Positions 50,143 through 59,311 are shown, numbered from the stretch's first letter. The stretch: 64,000 nt of DNA from Paenibacillus taihuensis (GCF_003386535.1 NZ_QTTN01000008.1:62001-126000), one strand, 5' to 3'. The notes: generated from the letters alone by a model not told the origin. Numbers and translations: made by a program.

Positions 50143-50265
50143 GGTGCGCGGTAGGCGCAGTTCTCGAAATTGCGATTGGGAACGACTTTGGTGCGAAGCA
50201 CCACGGGAGTGACCATCGCAATTTCGAGGCGGAGCCGGCTCTGCACCTTACAGCTCTCCAAAGTC
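50143..50265. repeat. Large palindromic element before mtnE
   Basis: A perfect 14-bp inverted repeat, CTCGAAATTGCGAT (50163-50176) with 50215-50228, encloses an inner perfect hairpin GGTGC-GAA-GCACC (50190-50202) and is itself bordered by GGTGC (50143-50147) and GCACC (50243-50247). GACTTTGG (50184-50191) can also pair with CCAAAGTC (50258-50265). It ends 5 bases before a -35-like box of mtnE, so it is probably outside the mtnE message. It could be a mobile palindromic repeat or a structured RNA. Confidence 0.65.
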
Positions 50266-50270
50266 ATGCA

Positions 50271-50299
50271 TTGATGTCGCTCCCCACCTATGCTACATT
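50271..50299 (+). promoter_or_regulatory. Sigma-A-like promoter of mtnE
   Basis: TTGATG at 50271-50276, a 17-nt spacer and TACATT at 50294-50299, four of six bases in each box. The RNA would have a leader of about 40 bases with no room for a SAM riboswitch. Confidence 0.45.
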
Positions 50300-50342
50300 T
50301 AGGCGTAGAATTAGGCTTAGATCAATGGTGGAGTGATGACAT

Positions 50343-51530
50343 ATGGATGGCACAAAAACATTTCAAATCAACCCGGCAAACCGGATGACCGGTTTGCCTA
50401 CACAATTTTTTGCAGGACTTGTGCGTAAAGCGAATGCGCAGACGGCGAAAGGCCGCGATGTCATCAATCTCGGACAAGGCAATCCCGATCGTCCGACGCC
50501 TGAGCATATTGTGAAGGCATTGCAAGATGCAGCGCCGAACCCGCTCTACCATCGCTATCCGCCTTTCAGCGGCTACCCGTTCCTGAAGCAAGCGGTGGCA
50601 CAGCGTTATAAGGAAGACTACGGCGTCGATCTCGACCCGGAGAAGGAAGTTGCGATTCTGTTCGGCGGCAAAACCGGCCTTATCGAAATTTCGCAATGTC
50701 TGCTCAATCCCGGCGACATCTGCCTCGTACCCGATCCTGGCTATCCGGACTATTGGTCTGGCGTAGCAATTGCAGGCGGCCGCATGGAATACATGCCGCT
50801 CACAGCAGATAACGCCTTCCTGCCGGATTATGACCGCGTCAAGCCGGACATCGCGGACCAAGCGAAGCTGATGTTCATCAACTATCCGAACAATCCGACA
50901 GGTGCAACGGCGGATGGTGCCTTTTATGAGCGAACAGTTGAATTTGCTGCGAAGCACGGCATCGTCGTTGCCAGCGATTTTGCCTATGGCGCTATTGGCT
51001 TTGATGGCAAGCAGCCAGTAAGCTTCCTGCAAACTCCTGGCGCTAAGGAAGTTGGCGTAGAGTTCTATACGCTGTCCAAAACATATAACATGGCAGGCTG
51101 GCGTGTAGGCTTCGCACTCGGTAATTCAGAAATCATCTCGCTTATCAATCTTATCCAAGATCATTACTATTGCAGCCTGTTCGGCGGCATTCAAGCCGCA
51201 GCGGCAGAAGCACTCACCGGCTCGCAGCAATGTGTGAACGATCTCACTTCCGCCTATGAAAGCCGTCGAAATGCGCTCTTCGGAGCGATGGATGAAATCG
51301 GCTGGCACGCAGAGAAGCCAAGCGGCTCCTTCTTCTGCTGGCTTCCAGTGCCGAAAGGCCACACTTCTGCATCATTTTCCGATTATGTGCTGGAGCATGC
51401 GGATGTCGTTTTGGCGCCTGGTATCGGCTTCGGTACTCATGGCGAATCGTACGTCCGTCTTGGCTTGTTAGCGCCAGAAGAACGGCTGCAGGAAGCGATC
51501 CACCGCATCGGCAAATTGAATCTTTTCTAA
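50343..51530 (+). CDS. mtnE: Methionine-salvage aminotransferase
   Basis: 395 residues, fold-type I aminotransferase. NLGQGNPDRPTPEHIVKAL (about 42-60), LFGGKTGLIEISQCLLNPGD, NYPNNPTGATADG and the PLP-Lys site TLSKTYNMAGWRVGF (about 244-258) follow the Bacillus MtnE (YkrV) closely in wording. It transaminates 4-methylthio-2-oxobutyrate to methionine, last step of the salvage pathway. Ribosome site GGTGGAG 10 nt ahead. It is followed by a terminator, so it is a single gene, though mtnW, mtnX and mtnB lie 4 kb downstream. Confidence 0.9.
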   Translation: MDGTKTFQINPANRMTGLPTQFFAGLVRKANAQTAKGRDVINLGQGNPDRPTPEHIVKALQDAAPNPLYHRYPPFSGYPFLKQAVAQRYKEDYGVDLDPEKEVAILFGGKTGLIEISQCLLNPGDICLVPDPGYPDYWSGVAIAGGRMEYMPLTADNAFLPDYDRVKPDIADQAKLMFINYPNNPTGATADGAFYERTVEFAAKHGIVVASDFAYGAIGFDGKQPVSFLQTPGAKEVGVEFYTLSKTYNMAGWRVGFALGNSEIISLINLIQDHYYCSLFGGIQAAAAEALTGSQQCVNDLTSAYESRRNALFGAMDEIGWHAEKPSGSFFCWLPVPKGHTSASFSDYVLEHADVVLAPGIGFGTHGESYVRLGLLAPEERLQEAIHRIGKLNLF

Positions 51531-51542
51531 TCCGCACGACCC

Positions 51543-51573
51543 GCCCGTGAAGCTCATGCTTGACGGGCTTTTT
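51543..51573 (+). terminator. Terminator of mtnE
   Basis: GCCCGT pairs with ACGGGC and AAGC with GCTT around TCAT (one G-G mismatch), followed by TTTTT. It lies 12 bases past the mtnE stop. Confidence 0.8.
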
Positions 51574-51578
51574 ATTGC

Positions 51579-51608
51579 TTTACAGTACTAGCTCGGCCGT
51601 GATATGCT
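51579..51608 (+). promoter_or_regulatory. Promoter of the pro-mtn operon
   Basis: TTTACA at 51579-51584, an 18-nt spacer and TATGCT at 51603-51608, directly before the T-box leader. Confidence 0.5.
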
Positions 51609-51621
51609 TAGCGTTAATTAA

Positions 51622-51912
51622 ATACCAAGAACGTATTGATGGGGCTAAGTATGCGACCTGCAGATGCGATCAGAGAGTAAATTCATTAGCTGAGAGAATT
51701 TACTGTGTCTGCTGCAGAAACCTACCCCGGAACGGCCGGCGATAAGCCGGACAGCGGCCTGCTGTTAACAGGTCTTTGAGCGGAACAGTATGCCTCCATC
51801 CGATAAGACGGACGCAGCACTGTTAATAAAGGTGGTACCGCGGAAGTTTAAAGTGAGAACTTTCGTCCTTTGTAGATAACAACTACAAGGGATGGAAGTT
51901 TTTTTTATTTTA
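51622..51912 (+). promoter_or_regulatory. Proline-type T-box riboswitch
   Basis: Stem I has GGGG (51641-51644) with CCCC (51725-51728), GCAGA with TCTGC (51709-51713) and a perfect 9-bp distal helix AGTAAATTC/GAATTTACT. The specifier region reads GAAA-CCT-ACC with CCT (Pro) at 51721-51723. The T-box motif AAAGGTGGTACCGCGG is at 51828-51843; its UGGU would pair with ACCA of a tRNA with A at position 73, as tRNA-Pro has. An attenuator hairpin with a run of T ends near 51909. Uncharged tRNA-Pro should stabilise the antiterminator and allow transcription of proBAC and what follows. Confidence 0.92.
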
Positions 51913-51943
51913 TCTACATAGAAAGGTTTGGGGTGAACAAGAC

Positions 51944-53059
51944 ATGACAGAGACGATCGTTGTCAAAATCGGCAGCAGCTCCTTAACCTCCGAGGAAGGC
52001 GGCATAAACAAAGAGCGCATTGCCTTCTTCGCGAACGAGCTCGCCTCCCTGCACGATGCCGGCTATCAAGTGCTGCTCGTGACTTCCGGCGCGATTGCTG
52101 CAGGCTTTAAGAAAATCGGATACGCATCGCGGCCCAAGCTCGTCCATGAGAAGCAAGCTGCCGCAGCTGTTGGTCAAGCGCTGCTCATGCAGGCGTACCA
52201 AGAAGCGTTCGCTGCGCATGGAACGAACGGCGGCATCGGCGTCGCACAGATTTTGCTGACGCGCGCCGATTTCTCGAACCGCAAACGAGTCAACAATGCA
52301 CTCATGACGATCGAAGAGCTTCTTCACCGCCGCATGGTGCCAATTATCAACGAGAATGACACGGTCGCAACCGATGAGCTGAAATTCAGCGAAAATGATA
52401 CGTTATCCGCGCTAGTCGGCAATCTCGTGAAGGCGAAGAGGCTTATTATTCTCACCGACATGGACGGCTTGTATACAGAAGACCCGCGCAAAAATCCAAA
52501 TGCCATGAAGATCGACCGCGTCGACCACATCACGGATGATATTCTCCGCATTGCAGGCGGGGCTGGCTCGTCGGTCGGAACCGGCGGCATGCGCTCTAAG
52601 ATCGAAGCGGCACGCATCGCGATGCGCGGCGGCGTTCCTGTCTTCATCGGACGCGTCATGGAGCCTGGGGATTTGATGCTCGCTGTGAAGGATGACGGCA
52701 AAGGTACTTATTTTGATACGAACGAACATAACTTGCCGACCAAGAAGCAGTGGCTTGGCTTCCACTCGATGCCCCAAGGCCGAATTATTGTTGATGACGG
52801 CGCCGAGAGGGCACTCGTGCAAGGCGGCAAGAGCTTGCTGCCGGCAGGCATCCAATCGATCGATGGGGATTTCCACCCTGGCGACGTCGTGGAAGTGTTT
52901 AACGCACATCAGCAATCGCTCGGCCGCGGAGTCGTTAACTACGCCGCATGGCAAGTTCAAGCAGTCGCTGGGCTGAGCACCGAAGAAGTGCGCAGACGGG
53001 TTGAAGTATCACGTATTGAAGTCATCCACCGCGATGAATGGGTCACACTTAGAGCTTAA
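51944..53059 (+). CDS. proB: Glutamate 5-kinase
   Basis: 371 residues: amino-acid-kinase domain (about 1-255) with VVKIGSSSLT, VTSGAIAAGFKKIG, INENDTVATDELKFSENDTL and GTGGMRSKIEAARIAMRGG, then a PUA domain (about 275-360). Phosphorylates glutamate to gamma-glutamyl phosphate, first step of proline synthesis, normally feedback-inhibited by proline through residues of the loop near ENDT. First gene behind the T-box, and 28 bases ahead of proA. Confidence 0.96.
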   Translation: MTETIVVKIGSSSLTSEEGGINKERIAFFANELASLHDAGYQVLLVTSGAIAAGFKKIGYASRPKLVHEKQAAAAVGQALLMQAYQEAFAAHGTNGGIGVAQILLTRADFSNRKRVNNALMTIEELLHRRMVPIINENDTVATDELKFSENDTLSALVGNLVKAKRLIILTDMDGLYTEDPRKNPNAMKIDRVDHITDDILRIAGGAGSSVGTGGMRSKIEAARIAMRGGVPVFIGRVMEPGDLMLAVKDDGKGTYFDTNEHNLPTKKQWLGFHSMPQGRIIVDDGAERALVQGGKSLLPAGIQSIDGDFHPGDVVEVFNAHQQSLGRGVVNYAAWQVQAVAGLSTEEVRRRVEVSRIEVIHRDEWVTLRA

Positions 53060-53087
53060 GAGAACAGATATGGAGAGGGAGAGAGTT

Positions 53088-54335
53088 ATGAGCGAAGTGC
53101 GGGAAAAAGCAGCGTCAGCGAAACAAGCTGCGGCAGTCATGAACCGATTGACAACGAATGAGAAGAATAAAGCATTGCTAATGATGGCAGACCATCTGAT
53201 CCTGCAGCAGGATTCCATCATTGCAGCCAACCACATTGACATTGATCGCGGACGTGCGAACGGCACAAGCGAATCTTTGCTGGATCGTCTCACTTTAACG
53301 CAGAACCGTATTGCAGATATTGCCGAAGGCTTGCGCCAGGTAGCCGAGCTCCCCGATCCTGTCGGCAGAACGCTCGAATCGTTCGAGCGGCCGAATGGCC
53401 TGCGCGTTGAGAAAGTGTCGGTACCGCTAGGCGTCATCGGCATGATCTATGAAGCGCGCCCGAACGTCACTGTCGATGCAGCTGGTCTATGCCTCAAGAC
53501 TGGCAATGCGGTCGTTCTTCGCGGCGGCTCGGCGGCGCTCGAATCGAATCGCCGGATCGTCGAAGTGATGCGCGAAGCGCTCGCAGCCACTTCCCTCCCG
53601 CCTGACGCGCTGCAGCTTGTGGAAGACCCGTCCCGTGCTTCGGTAGACGAGATGCTGAAGCTGAACGGTCTGCTCGACGTTGTTATCCCGCGCGGCGGGG
53701 CGTCATTAATTCGCAATGTTGTTGAAAATGCGACCGTCCCTGTCATTGAAACCGGGGCAGGCATTTGTCATACTTATGTCGATGAAAGCGCGCAGCCAGC
53801 CATGGCAGCCGACATCGCCTTCAACGCCAAGGTGCAGCGCCCTTCCGTTTGCAACTCTATGGAGACGTTGCTCGTTCATGAAGCTTGGGCGGAACGCCAT
53901 CTCCGTGAGCTTGCGGAGCGCTTCCTCTCCGCGAATGTTGAGCTCCGCGGGTGCGAACGGACACTAAGCCTGATCCCCGAAGCGAAATCGGCAACAGAAG
54001 CCGACTATGCGACAGAATACAACGACTACATCATGAACATTCGAGTTGTCGCTAATGCAGACGAAGCGCTTGCGCATATCCGCACATTCGGCACGATGCA
54101 CTCGGAATGTATTGTGACGGACAATACGGAGAATGCGGATGCCTTCTTGCAGCAGGTCGATGCAGCAGCGGTATATCACAATGCTTCGACAAGATTTACA
54201 GACGGCTTCGAGTTTGGCTACGGCGCGGAAATCGGCATCAGTACACAGAAGCTGCATGCACGCGGACCGATGGGTCTGCCTGCGCTCACATCGGCGAAGT
54301 TTCGTGTTTACGGCAACGGACAAATTCGCGGATAA
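53088..54335 (+). CDS. proA: Gamma-glutamyl phosphate reductase
   Basis: 415 residues of the aldehyde dehydrogenase superfamily. Landmarks are PLGVIGMIYEARPNVTVDAAG, GNAVVLRGGSAALESNR, VIPRGGASLIRNV, VQRPSVCNSMETLLVH (catalytic Cys in SVCNS) and the C-terminal GFEFGYGAEIGISTQKLHARG with PMGLPALTS. NADPH-dependent reduction of gamma-glutamyl phosphate to the semialdehyde. The ATG at 53088 has GGGAG 6 nt before; the frame stays open further up, overlapping proB. Confidence 0.96.
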   Translation: MSEVREKAASAKQAAAVMNRLTTNEKNKALLMMADHLILQQDSIIAANHIDIDRGRANGTSESLLDRLTLTQNRIADIAEGLRQVAELPDPVGRTLESFERPNGLRVEKVSVPLGVIGMIYEARPNVTVDAAGLCLKTGNAVVLRGGSAALESNRRIVEVMREALAATSLPPDALQLVEDPSRASVDEMLKLNGLLDVVIPRGGASLIRNVVENATVPVIETGAGICHTYVDESAQPAMAADIAFNAKVQRPSVCNSMETLLVHEAWAERHLRELAERFLSANVELRGCERTLSLIPEAKSATEADYATEYNDYIMNIRVVANADEALAHIRTFGTMHSECIVTDNTENADAFLQQVDAAAVYHNASTRFTDGFEFGYGAEIGISTQKLHARGPMGLPALTSAKFRVYGNGQIRG

Positions 54336-54355
54336 GGACAGGAGGAGCTAGAGCA

Positions 54356-55243
54356 ATGACAACACTTTCGAACACAGATACGACTGCATTACAGCAAATC
54401 GGTTCGCTCAAAATGTGTTTTTACGGCGCAGGCTCCATGGCGGAAGCCATGGTTCGAGGCCTTCTGGACCGCGGGTTGACGGAGCCGGAGCAGGTAAGTA
54501 TGATGAATCGGCAAAATGTCGACCGGCTAGCTGAACTATCTACACGTTATGGCGTTCACACGTCTGCGGAAGACGAAGCAAAGGCAGCAATGCTGCGCGA
54601 AGCCGATATTATCTTCCTCGCGATGAAGCCGAAGGACGCAGCAGATGCAATCTCGCAAGTGCGCGAGCTGTTTCACCCTGGACAGCTCATTATCTCGATC
54701 ATCGCAGGGATGACAATCAAGACGCTCGAGACGCTCATCGGCAAACCGATGCCAATCGTGCGCACAATGCCGAACACTTCCAGCACAATCGGGCTCGGCG
54801 CAACGGGCGTCAGCTTCTCTTCATCGGTGTCGGCAGACCAGCGCGCACTTGCAGAGCTGATGTTCCAATCGGTCGGCTTAACGGCCGTCGTCGAAGAACC
54901 GAAGCTTGATGTGGTTACTGGACTCTCGGGAAGCGGCCCAGCCTATGTCTATTATCTGATGGAAGCGATGATTGCAGCTGGCGCTGAGCTTGGCTTAACG
55001 CAGGAAGCAGCGCGCGAGCTGACGATTCAAACCGTACTAGGAGCTGCCCATATGGTAAAAGCTACTGGTGAGAATCCGGCAGAATTGCGCCGCAAGGTCA
55101 CCTCTCCGAACGGAACGACCCAAGCGGCGATTGAAAAATTGGATGCGAACAATTTCTCCGGCAGCGTAATTAGCGCGATTGCTCGCGCGACAGAACGTGC
55201 TGCTGAGATGGGCGCAGAAATCGAAAGGAAAGCGACATCATGA
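54356..55243 (+). CDS. proC: Pyrroline-5-carboxylate reductase
   Basis: 295 residues: Rossmann start [17 protein letters not shown] (about 20-36, GxGxMA), [27 protein letters not shown] and the C-terminal signature [20 protein letters not shown] with [12 protein letters not shown]. Makes proline with NAD(P)H. The 19-residue N-terminal extension is extra to the usual start. AGGAGG lies 10 nt upstream. Its stop overlaps the ATG of mtnW (ATGA), so translation of the two is probably coupled. Confidence 0.96.
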   Translation: MTTLSNTDTTALQQIGSLKMCFYGAGSMAEAMVRGLLDRGLTEPEQVSMMNRQNVDRLAELSTRYGVHTSAEDEAKAAMLREADIIFLAMKPKDAADAISQVRELFHPGQLIISIIAGMTIKTLETLIGKPMPIVRTMPNTSSTIGLGATGVSFSSSVSADQRALAELMFQSVGLTAVVEEPKLDVVTGLSGSGPAYVYYLMEAMIAAGAELGLTQEAARELTIQTVLGAAHMVKATGENPAELRRKVTSPNGTTQAAIEKLDANNFSGSVISAIARATERAAEMGAEIERKATS

Positions 55244-56475
55244 GTAATGGTGCAGTATGTATAGCAACCTATCGCCTGCATGACGATAAGGCGGATTTTC
55301 AGAAAAAAGCGCTCGGCATCGCCGTCGGGCTTACAGTAGGCAGCTGGACAGATCTGCCGGAAGCGCGCAAAGCAGAGATGGAGAAGCATCTTGGCCGCGT
55401 CGTTTCGGTAGAAGCGCACGAGCCGGAAAACGCTGCGCCAGGGGAGCGTTATGCGGATATCCGCATCGCCTATCCTGACGTCAACTTCAGCCGTGACCTC
55501 CCTGCCCTGCTCGTGACGGTATTCGGCAAGCTGTCGATGGATGGCAAGATCAAGCTGCTTGATCTCGACTTCTCCTCCGACTTCGTGTCGGCATTCCCGG
55601 GACCGAAGTTCGGTATTTCGGGCGTTCGCGACTTGCTTGGCGTGTATAATCGCCCGCTGTTAATGAGTATTTTCAAATCGGTCATCGGTCATGACCTGAC
55701 GAACCTGCGCGACCAGTTCCACAAGCAAGCGCTTGGCGGCGTCGATCTGATTAAGGATGATGAGATTCTATTCGAGAACCCGCTCACACCGCTCGAGAAA
55801 CGTGTTGAAGCTTGTATGGAAGCGGCTCGTCAAGCAGAAGCAGAAACGGGTCAAAAGCTGCTCTATGCCGTGAACTTGACCGGTCCGACTTCGAAGCTGG
55901 CTTCCAATGCGAAGCGCGCGATTGCAACAGGCGCGAATGCGCTTCTCTTCAACGTCCTAGCTTACGGTTACGATGTTCTGCATGAGCTCAGCAGTGATCC
56001 GGAAATTTCAGTGCCTATTGCCGCTCATCCCGCGATGGCCGGAGCTCTCTATCCATCGCCGCATTACGGCATTTCTGCACCGCTTCTGCTCGGCAAGCTA
56101 ATGCGGCTCGCTGGCGCGGATCTCGCCCTCTTCCCTTCACCGTACGGCTCGGTCGTCATGCCAAGAGAAGAGAATCTCGCGGTTCAAGCCGCTCTTATCG
56201 ATTCGGCGCTGCCTGTGCGCACGAGCTTCCCGGTACCATCCGCAGGCATTCACCCTGGCCTCGTGCCGCTGATCCTGCGCGACTTCGGCTCCGAAGTTGT
56301 CGTGAATGCAGGCGGCGGCATCCACGGACATCCGATGGGAACCGCAGTTGGCGGTCATGCATTCCGCCAAGCGATCGTCGCGGCCAGCGCCGGTGTTCCG
56401 CTGCCGGATGCGGCAGCACAGCCCGGCAATGAAGCGCTCAAAGCCGCGATTGAATTGTGGGGGTATAAACAGTAA
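55240..56475 (+). CDS. mtnW: 2,3-diketo-5-methylthiopentyl-1-phosphate enolase (RuBisCO-like)
   Basis: 411 residues of RuBisCO form IV. Where RuBisCO has GxDFxKxDE it has [10 protein letters not shown], with the carbamylated Lys at about 172. Later blocks [22 protein letters not shown] and [14 protein letters not shown] fit the phosphate-binding and loop-6 region. It enolises the diketo sugar phosphate in methionine salvage and does not fix CO2. It starts inside the proC stop codon. Strong resemblance to the Bacillus YkrW/MtnW protein. Confidence 0.95.
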   Translation: MSNGAVCIATYRLHDDKADFQKKALGIAVGLTVGSWTDLPEARKAEMEKHLGRVVSVEAHEPENAAPGERYADIRIAYPDVNFSRDLPALLVTVFGKLSMDGKIKLLDLDFSSDFVSAFPGPKFGISGVRDLLGVYNRPLLMSIFKSVIGHDLTNLRDQFHKQALGGVDLIKDDEILFENPLTPLEKRVEACMEAARQAEAETGQKLLYAVNLTGPTSKLASNAKRAIATGANALLFNVLAYGYDVLHELSSDPEISVPIAAHPAMAGALYPSPHYGISAPLLLGKLMRLAGADLALFPSPYGSVVMPREENLAVQAALIDSALPVRTSFPVPSAGIHPGLVPLILRDFGSEVVVNAGGGIHGHPMGTAVGGHAFRQAIVAASAGVPLPDAAAQPGNEALKAAIELWGYKQ

Positions 56476-57167
56476 TGACAGTGAACAAACAACATGATGC
56501 AGGCAGCCTGAAGCGCGTCATTTTTTGTGATTTTGACGGAACGATTACCGAGAACGATAACATAGTCGCGATCATTCGCCACTTCAATCCTGCCGGCTGG
56601 GAAGCGATTGTGAACGATATCGTCGCGCAGCGCAAGACGATCCGGGAAGGTGTAGGCGAACTATTCCGCTTGCTTCCTGCTTCGATGAAGCGTGAGGTTG
56701 TCGACTACGCGATCTCGAATGCGAAGATTCGCGCAGGCTTTGCCGAGCTGCTTCAATTCTGCCAAGATGCCGGTATCGAGTTCTACGTAACGAGCGGCGG
56801 TATTGACTTCTTCGTGTATCCGCTGCTCGCGCCATTCGGCATTCCAGAGGAGCATATATACTGCAACGGCAGCGACTTCTCCGGCGAGCAGATTGAGATC
56901 ACTTGGCCTCATCCATGCGAAGGCGAATGTAAGACCGATTGCGGCATGTGCAAATCTTCCATCATCCGCCGCTTCCCTGGTGACCGCTATGAGCGAATCA
57001 TTATCGGCGACAGCGTGACGGATTTTGAAGGTGCGAAGCTCGTCGATACCGTATTCGCCCGCTCTCATCTGATTCTGAAATGTCAGGAGCTCGGACTTCC
57101 GTTCCATCCGTTCGAGACCTTCCATGATGTCATACAAGTATTGAAACTGCAGGAGGCTACGACTTAA
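56475..57167 (+). CDS. mtnX: 2-hydroxy-3-keto-5-methylthiopentenyl-1-phosphate phosphatase
   Basis: 230 residues of the HAD superfamily. Motif I is FCDFDGTIT (about 19-27), motif II YVTSGGIDFF (about 93-102), and motif III/IV IIGDSVTDFEGAK (about 176-188). The insert CEGECKTDCGMCK holds four Cys that could bind a metal. It removes phosphate from the enol product of MtnW. It overlaps mtnW by one base (TAATG). Confidence 0.93.
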   Translation: MTVNKQHDAGSLKRVIFCDFDGTITENDNIVAIIRHFNPAGWEAIVNDIVAQRKTIREGVGELFRLLPASMKREVVDYAISNAKIRAGFAELLQFCQDAGIEFYVTSGGIDFFVYPLLAPFGIPEEHIYCNGSDFSGEQIEITWPHPCEGECKTDCGMCKSSIIRRFPGDRYERIIIGDSVTDFEGAKLVDTVFARSHLILKCQELGLPFHPFETFHDVIQVLKLQEATT

Positions 57168-57170
57168 GCT

Positions 57171-57818
57171 ATGTCGACTTTTAATCAAATTGCTACAGAA
57201 GATAAACAGCGCGCGCTTGCAGAGCTTACCGAAGTGAAGAGCCTGTTCGCTTCCCGCGGCTGGTTCCCGGGCACAAGCGGCAATCTGTCCATCCGCGTTG
57301 GCGATTACACGCCGGATGAATTCCACTTCGCCATTACGGCGAGCGGCAAAGATAAGTCGTTGTCGACACCGGAGGACTTCCTGTTCGTCGATCAAACAGG
57401 CAAGCCGTGCGAGACAACGCGGTTGAAGCCTTCTGCAGAGACGCTGATCCACTGCGAGATTTACCGCCAGACTGGCGCCGGTGCGATCTTTCACATCCAT
57501 TCCGTGTTCAACAGCATCGTGTCCGAGCTGTTCTGGGAGCGCAAATCGATTCCGGTGGACGGTGTCGAGCTGATCAAGGCGTTCAACATTTGGGATGAAG
57601 AAGCGCATATCGATATTCCGATCGTATCGAACTTCGCGCATATTCCGAGCATCGTACCGGAAGTGACAGAGCGACTCGATCCCCGTATTCCGGGCATTAT
57701 GCTGCGTAAGCACGGCATTTACGCCTGGGGCGCGAACGCGTTCGAGGCGAAGCGCCATCTGGAAGCATTCGAATTCCTGTTTGAGTATGTGTACCGGTGG
57801 GAGCTTCTGAAGCGTTAG
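57171..57818 (+). CDS. mtnB: Methylthioribulose-1-phosphate dehydratase
   Basis: 215 residues, class II aldolase/adducin fold. FPGTSGNLSIRV (about 36-47) binds the phosphate; zinc ligands are in FHIHSVF (two His) and a further His in MLRKHGIYAWG. It converts methylthioribulose-1-phosphate to the diketo sugar phosphate used by MtnW. It starts three bases after mtnX, but the best ribosome site (AGGAGG) is a long 14 nt ahead. mtnD, mtnA and mtnK are not in the window. Confidence 0.94.
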   Translation: MSTFNQIATEDKQRALAELTEVKSLFASRGWFPGTSGNLSIRVGDYTPDEFHFAITASGKDKSLSTPEDFLFVDQTGKPCETTRLKPSAETLIHCEIYRQTGAGAIFHIHSVFNSIVSELFWERKSIPVDGVELIKAFNIWDEEAHIDIPIVSNFAHIPSIVPEVTERLDPRIPGIMLRKHGIYAWGANAFEAKRHLEAFEFLFEYVYRWELLKR

Positions 57819-57836
57819 AGGCTAACATTAGCAAAA

Positions 57837-57891
57837 AAAAGGCGATAAAAAGGGCTGCACGTGAATGCGTCAGCACGTTTTATCGCCTTTT
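57837..57891. terminator. Terminator between mtnB and the DUF2515 gene
   Basis: GGCGATAAAA (57841-57850) pairs with TTTTATCGCC (57878-57887), extended by AAAA/TTTT, with an inner CTG/CAG stem. It overlaps the stop region of the converging gene and serves both strands; plus-strand T run TTTTCTT follows. Confidence 0.8.
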
Positions 57892-59183
57892 CTTCTCTCG
57901 TGGAATGCCACTTGAAGCCCTTCAGCCGCAAGCACGGCAAGCTCGATTTTGTTAAGCGCGTAATAATGCTCCTCTGTCATATCGAAGACTCCCGGCAATG
58001 GTAGTTCTGCGAAATACTGATTTAACCTGTCCTTCTCATTCAATGAAATGAACCAATCCTCTCTATCCGGGGCCTCGAACGGGATGTCCTCCCATGCTGA
58101 AGACAGCACTAGGCTGGTCAGCTTTGAAGCACCTGCTCGCAGCTCACAGCCATCCAGCTTCTCGGTATATTTGTCCAAAGAAGCAACTGCATCATGCTCC
58201 TTAGTGAACAGCTGCGGCGCATAATCCGCTCTCGAGCCCGTATGAGGCACCGCACGAACGAAAGCATGCACGCCTGCCCTCACCTCGGGTACGCCGAATA
58301 AGATTGCATACATGCGTTTGCCGAATTCAATTCGCTCCTGCAGATCGCAGAAATTTTCGATAATGAGACCAGCCAGCTTCTTCTCCACTCTGTCAGGTGT
58401 ACAGTAAGGCATGAAAACGGCGTTCGTCTGCATCGGCGATTGCAGCTGAAAGGACAGCTGATTGAGTACATGCTCCTTGAAGAATGGACTTTGCACAATC
58501 GGCTCCTCGATGACATGCTGCTCATTCACGATCAGCGCTGTCGTAAGCAGTGCCGGGTCTCTACGCTTCCAGAACTGCGACCAGACCGGCTTCATAAACA
58601 CGGATACTTGGAAGGCCGGCAGCAAATCGAACAGCTCTCTGCCCGCTTTGCAAGAAGCTTCATAGAGCAGCAGCTGCGGGTAGGCATCATGGAAGATTAA
58701 TGAATTCACACGCTCGAGCAGCAGAAACGTTTCCTCGCGTTGACCATCATCAAGCAGCCTCGGCAGCAGATCGCCTTGCAAGTCCGTCATGTTCCAGCCG
58801 CCATTGCGGGAAACGACATGCGCGAGCAGCGCCCAGTGCAGCTCCTGACAGCGAAAATAAATCGATCGATACGCTTCCGTTCGCGTCACATTGTTCCGGT
58901 TAGCCTGCTCTGTTTCGTGGTGAATCCGATGGATGAGCGCACATTCCTCTTTGGTATATTCCTGCGCTCGACTATTCTCGCCTTGCCGTCCCTTTAACTG
59001 CTTCGCTTGTGCAGTCCAACCTTGCCGCAGCTCCCGGACATACTCCTTGTGCAGCTTCGGAGGCTCTGCATGCTGCAGCAGCTGCTCAGAGCTCATTCTA
59101 GCTCGCCGCTTCATCGCGATGTAGCCAATCAGCTTTAACGGCAGCCGCAATAAGAACAGTAACAGCTTGAGCAGTTGGCTCAT
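57870..59183 (-). CDS. DUF2515 family protein (YppC-like)
   Basis: 437 residues. A hydrophobic, probably membrane-touching N-terminus (SQLLKLLLFLLRLPLKLIGY) is followed by a helical soluble body with NRNNVTRTEAYRSIYFRCQE, LHWALLAHVVSRNGGWNMTDL and EERVNSLIFHDAYPQLLLYE-like segments (RVNSLIFHDAYPQLLLYE). These match my recollection of the DUF2515/YppC proteins of Bacilli, function unknown. The ATG at 59183 has GAGGAGGAAGAGG before it; the frame continues open 25 codons upstream without a site. Its 3' end lies in the shared terminator. Confidence 0.8.
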   Translation of the reverse strand: MSQLLKLLLFLLRLPLKLIGYIAMKRRARMSSEQLLQHAEPPKLHKEYVRELRQGWTAQAKQLKGRQGENSRAQEYTKEECALIHRIHHETEQANRNNVTRTEAYRSIYFRCQELHWALLAHVVSRNGGWNMTDLQGDLLPRLLDDGQREETFLLLERVNSLIFHDAYPQLLLYEASCKAGRELFDLLPAFQVSVFMKPVWSQFWKRRDPALLTTALIVNEQHVIEEPIVQSPFFKEHVLNQLSFQLQSPMQTNAVFMPYCTPDRVEKKLAGLIIENFCDLQERIEFGKRMYAILFGVPEVRAGVHAFVRAVPHTGSRADYAPQLFTKEHDAVASLDKYTEKLDGCELRAGASKLTSLVLSSAWEDIPFEAPDREDWFISLNEKDRLNQYFAELPLPGVFDMTEEHYYALNKIELAVLAAEGLQVAFHERRKGDKTC

Positions 59184-59311
59184 TACACCTCTTCCTCCTC
59201 GTATCAATTGCCTGCAACATCGTATAGTATCGGCTTCACTACCTTCGATTAGCCGCAAGTAGTATACTTAAGCAAGATGACTTTCGTCATGATAAAGGGG
59301 GCTGCAGCCGA

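Noticed and set aside
50089-50342. SAM-I riboswitch before mtnE
   Set aside because: The core motifs (AGAG, GGAGGGA, GCAACC arrangement) are missing; the folded element has different symmetry.
55240-56475. Photosynthetic RuBisCO
   Set aside because: The active site differs ([10 protein letters not shown], form IV) and the neighbours are mtnX and mtnB.
56661-57758. 365-codon minus-strand frame opposite mtnX/mtnB
   Set aside because: Overlaps two recognised enzymes; composition is that of an antisense frame.
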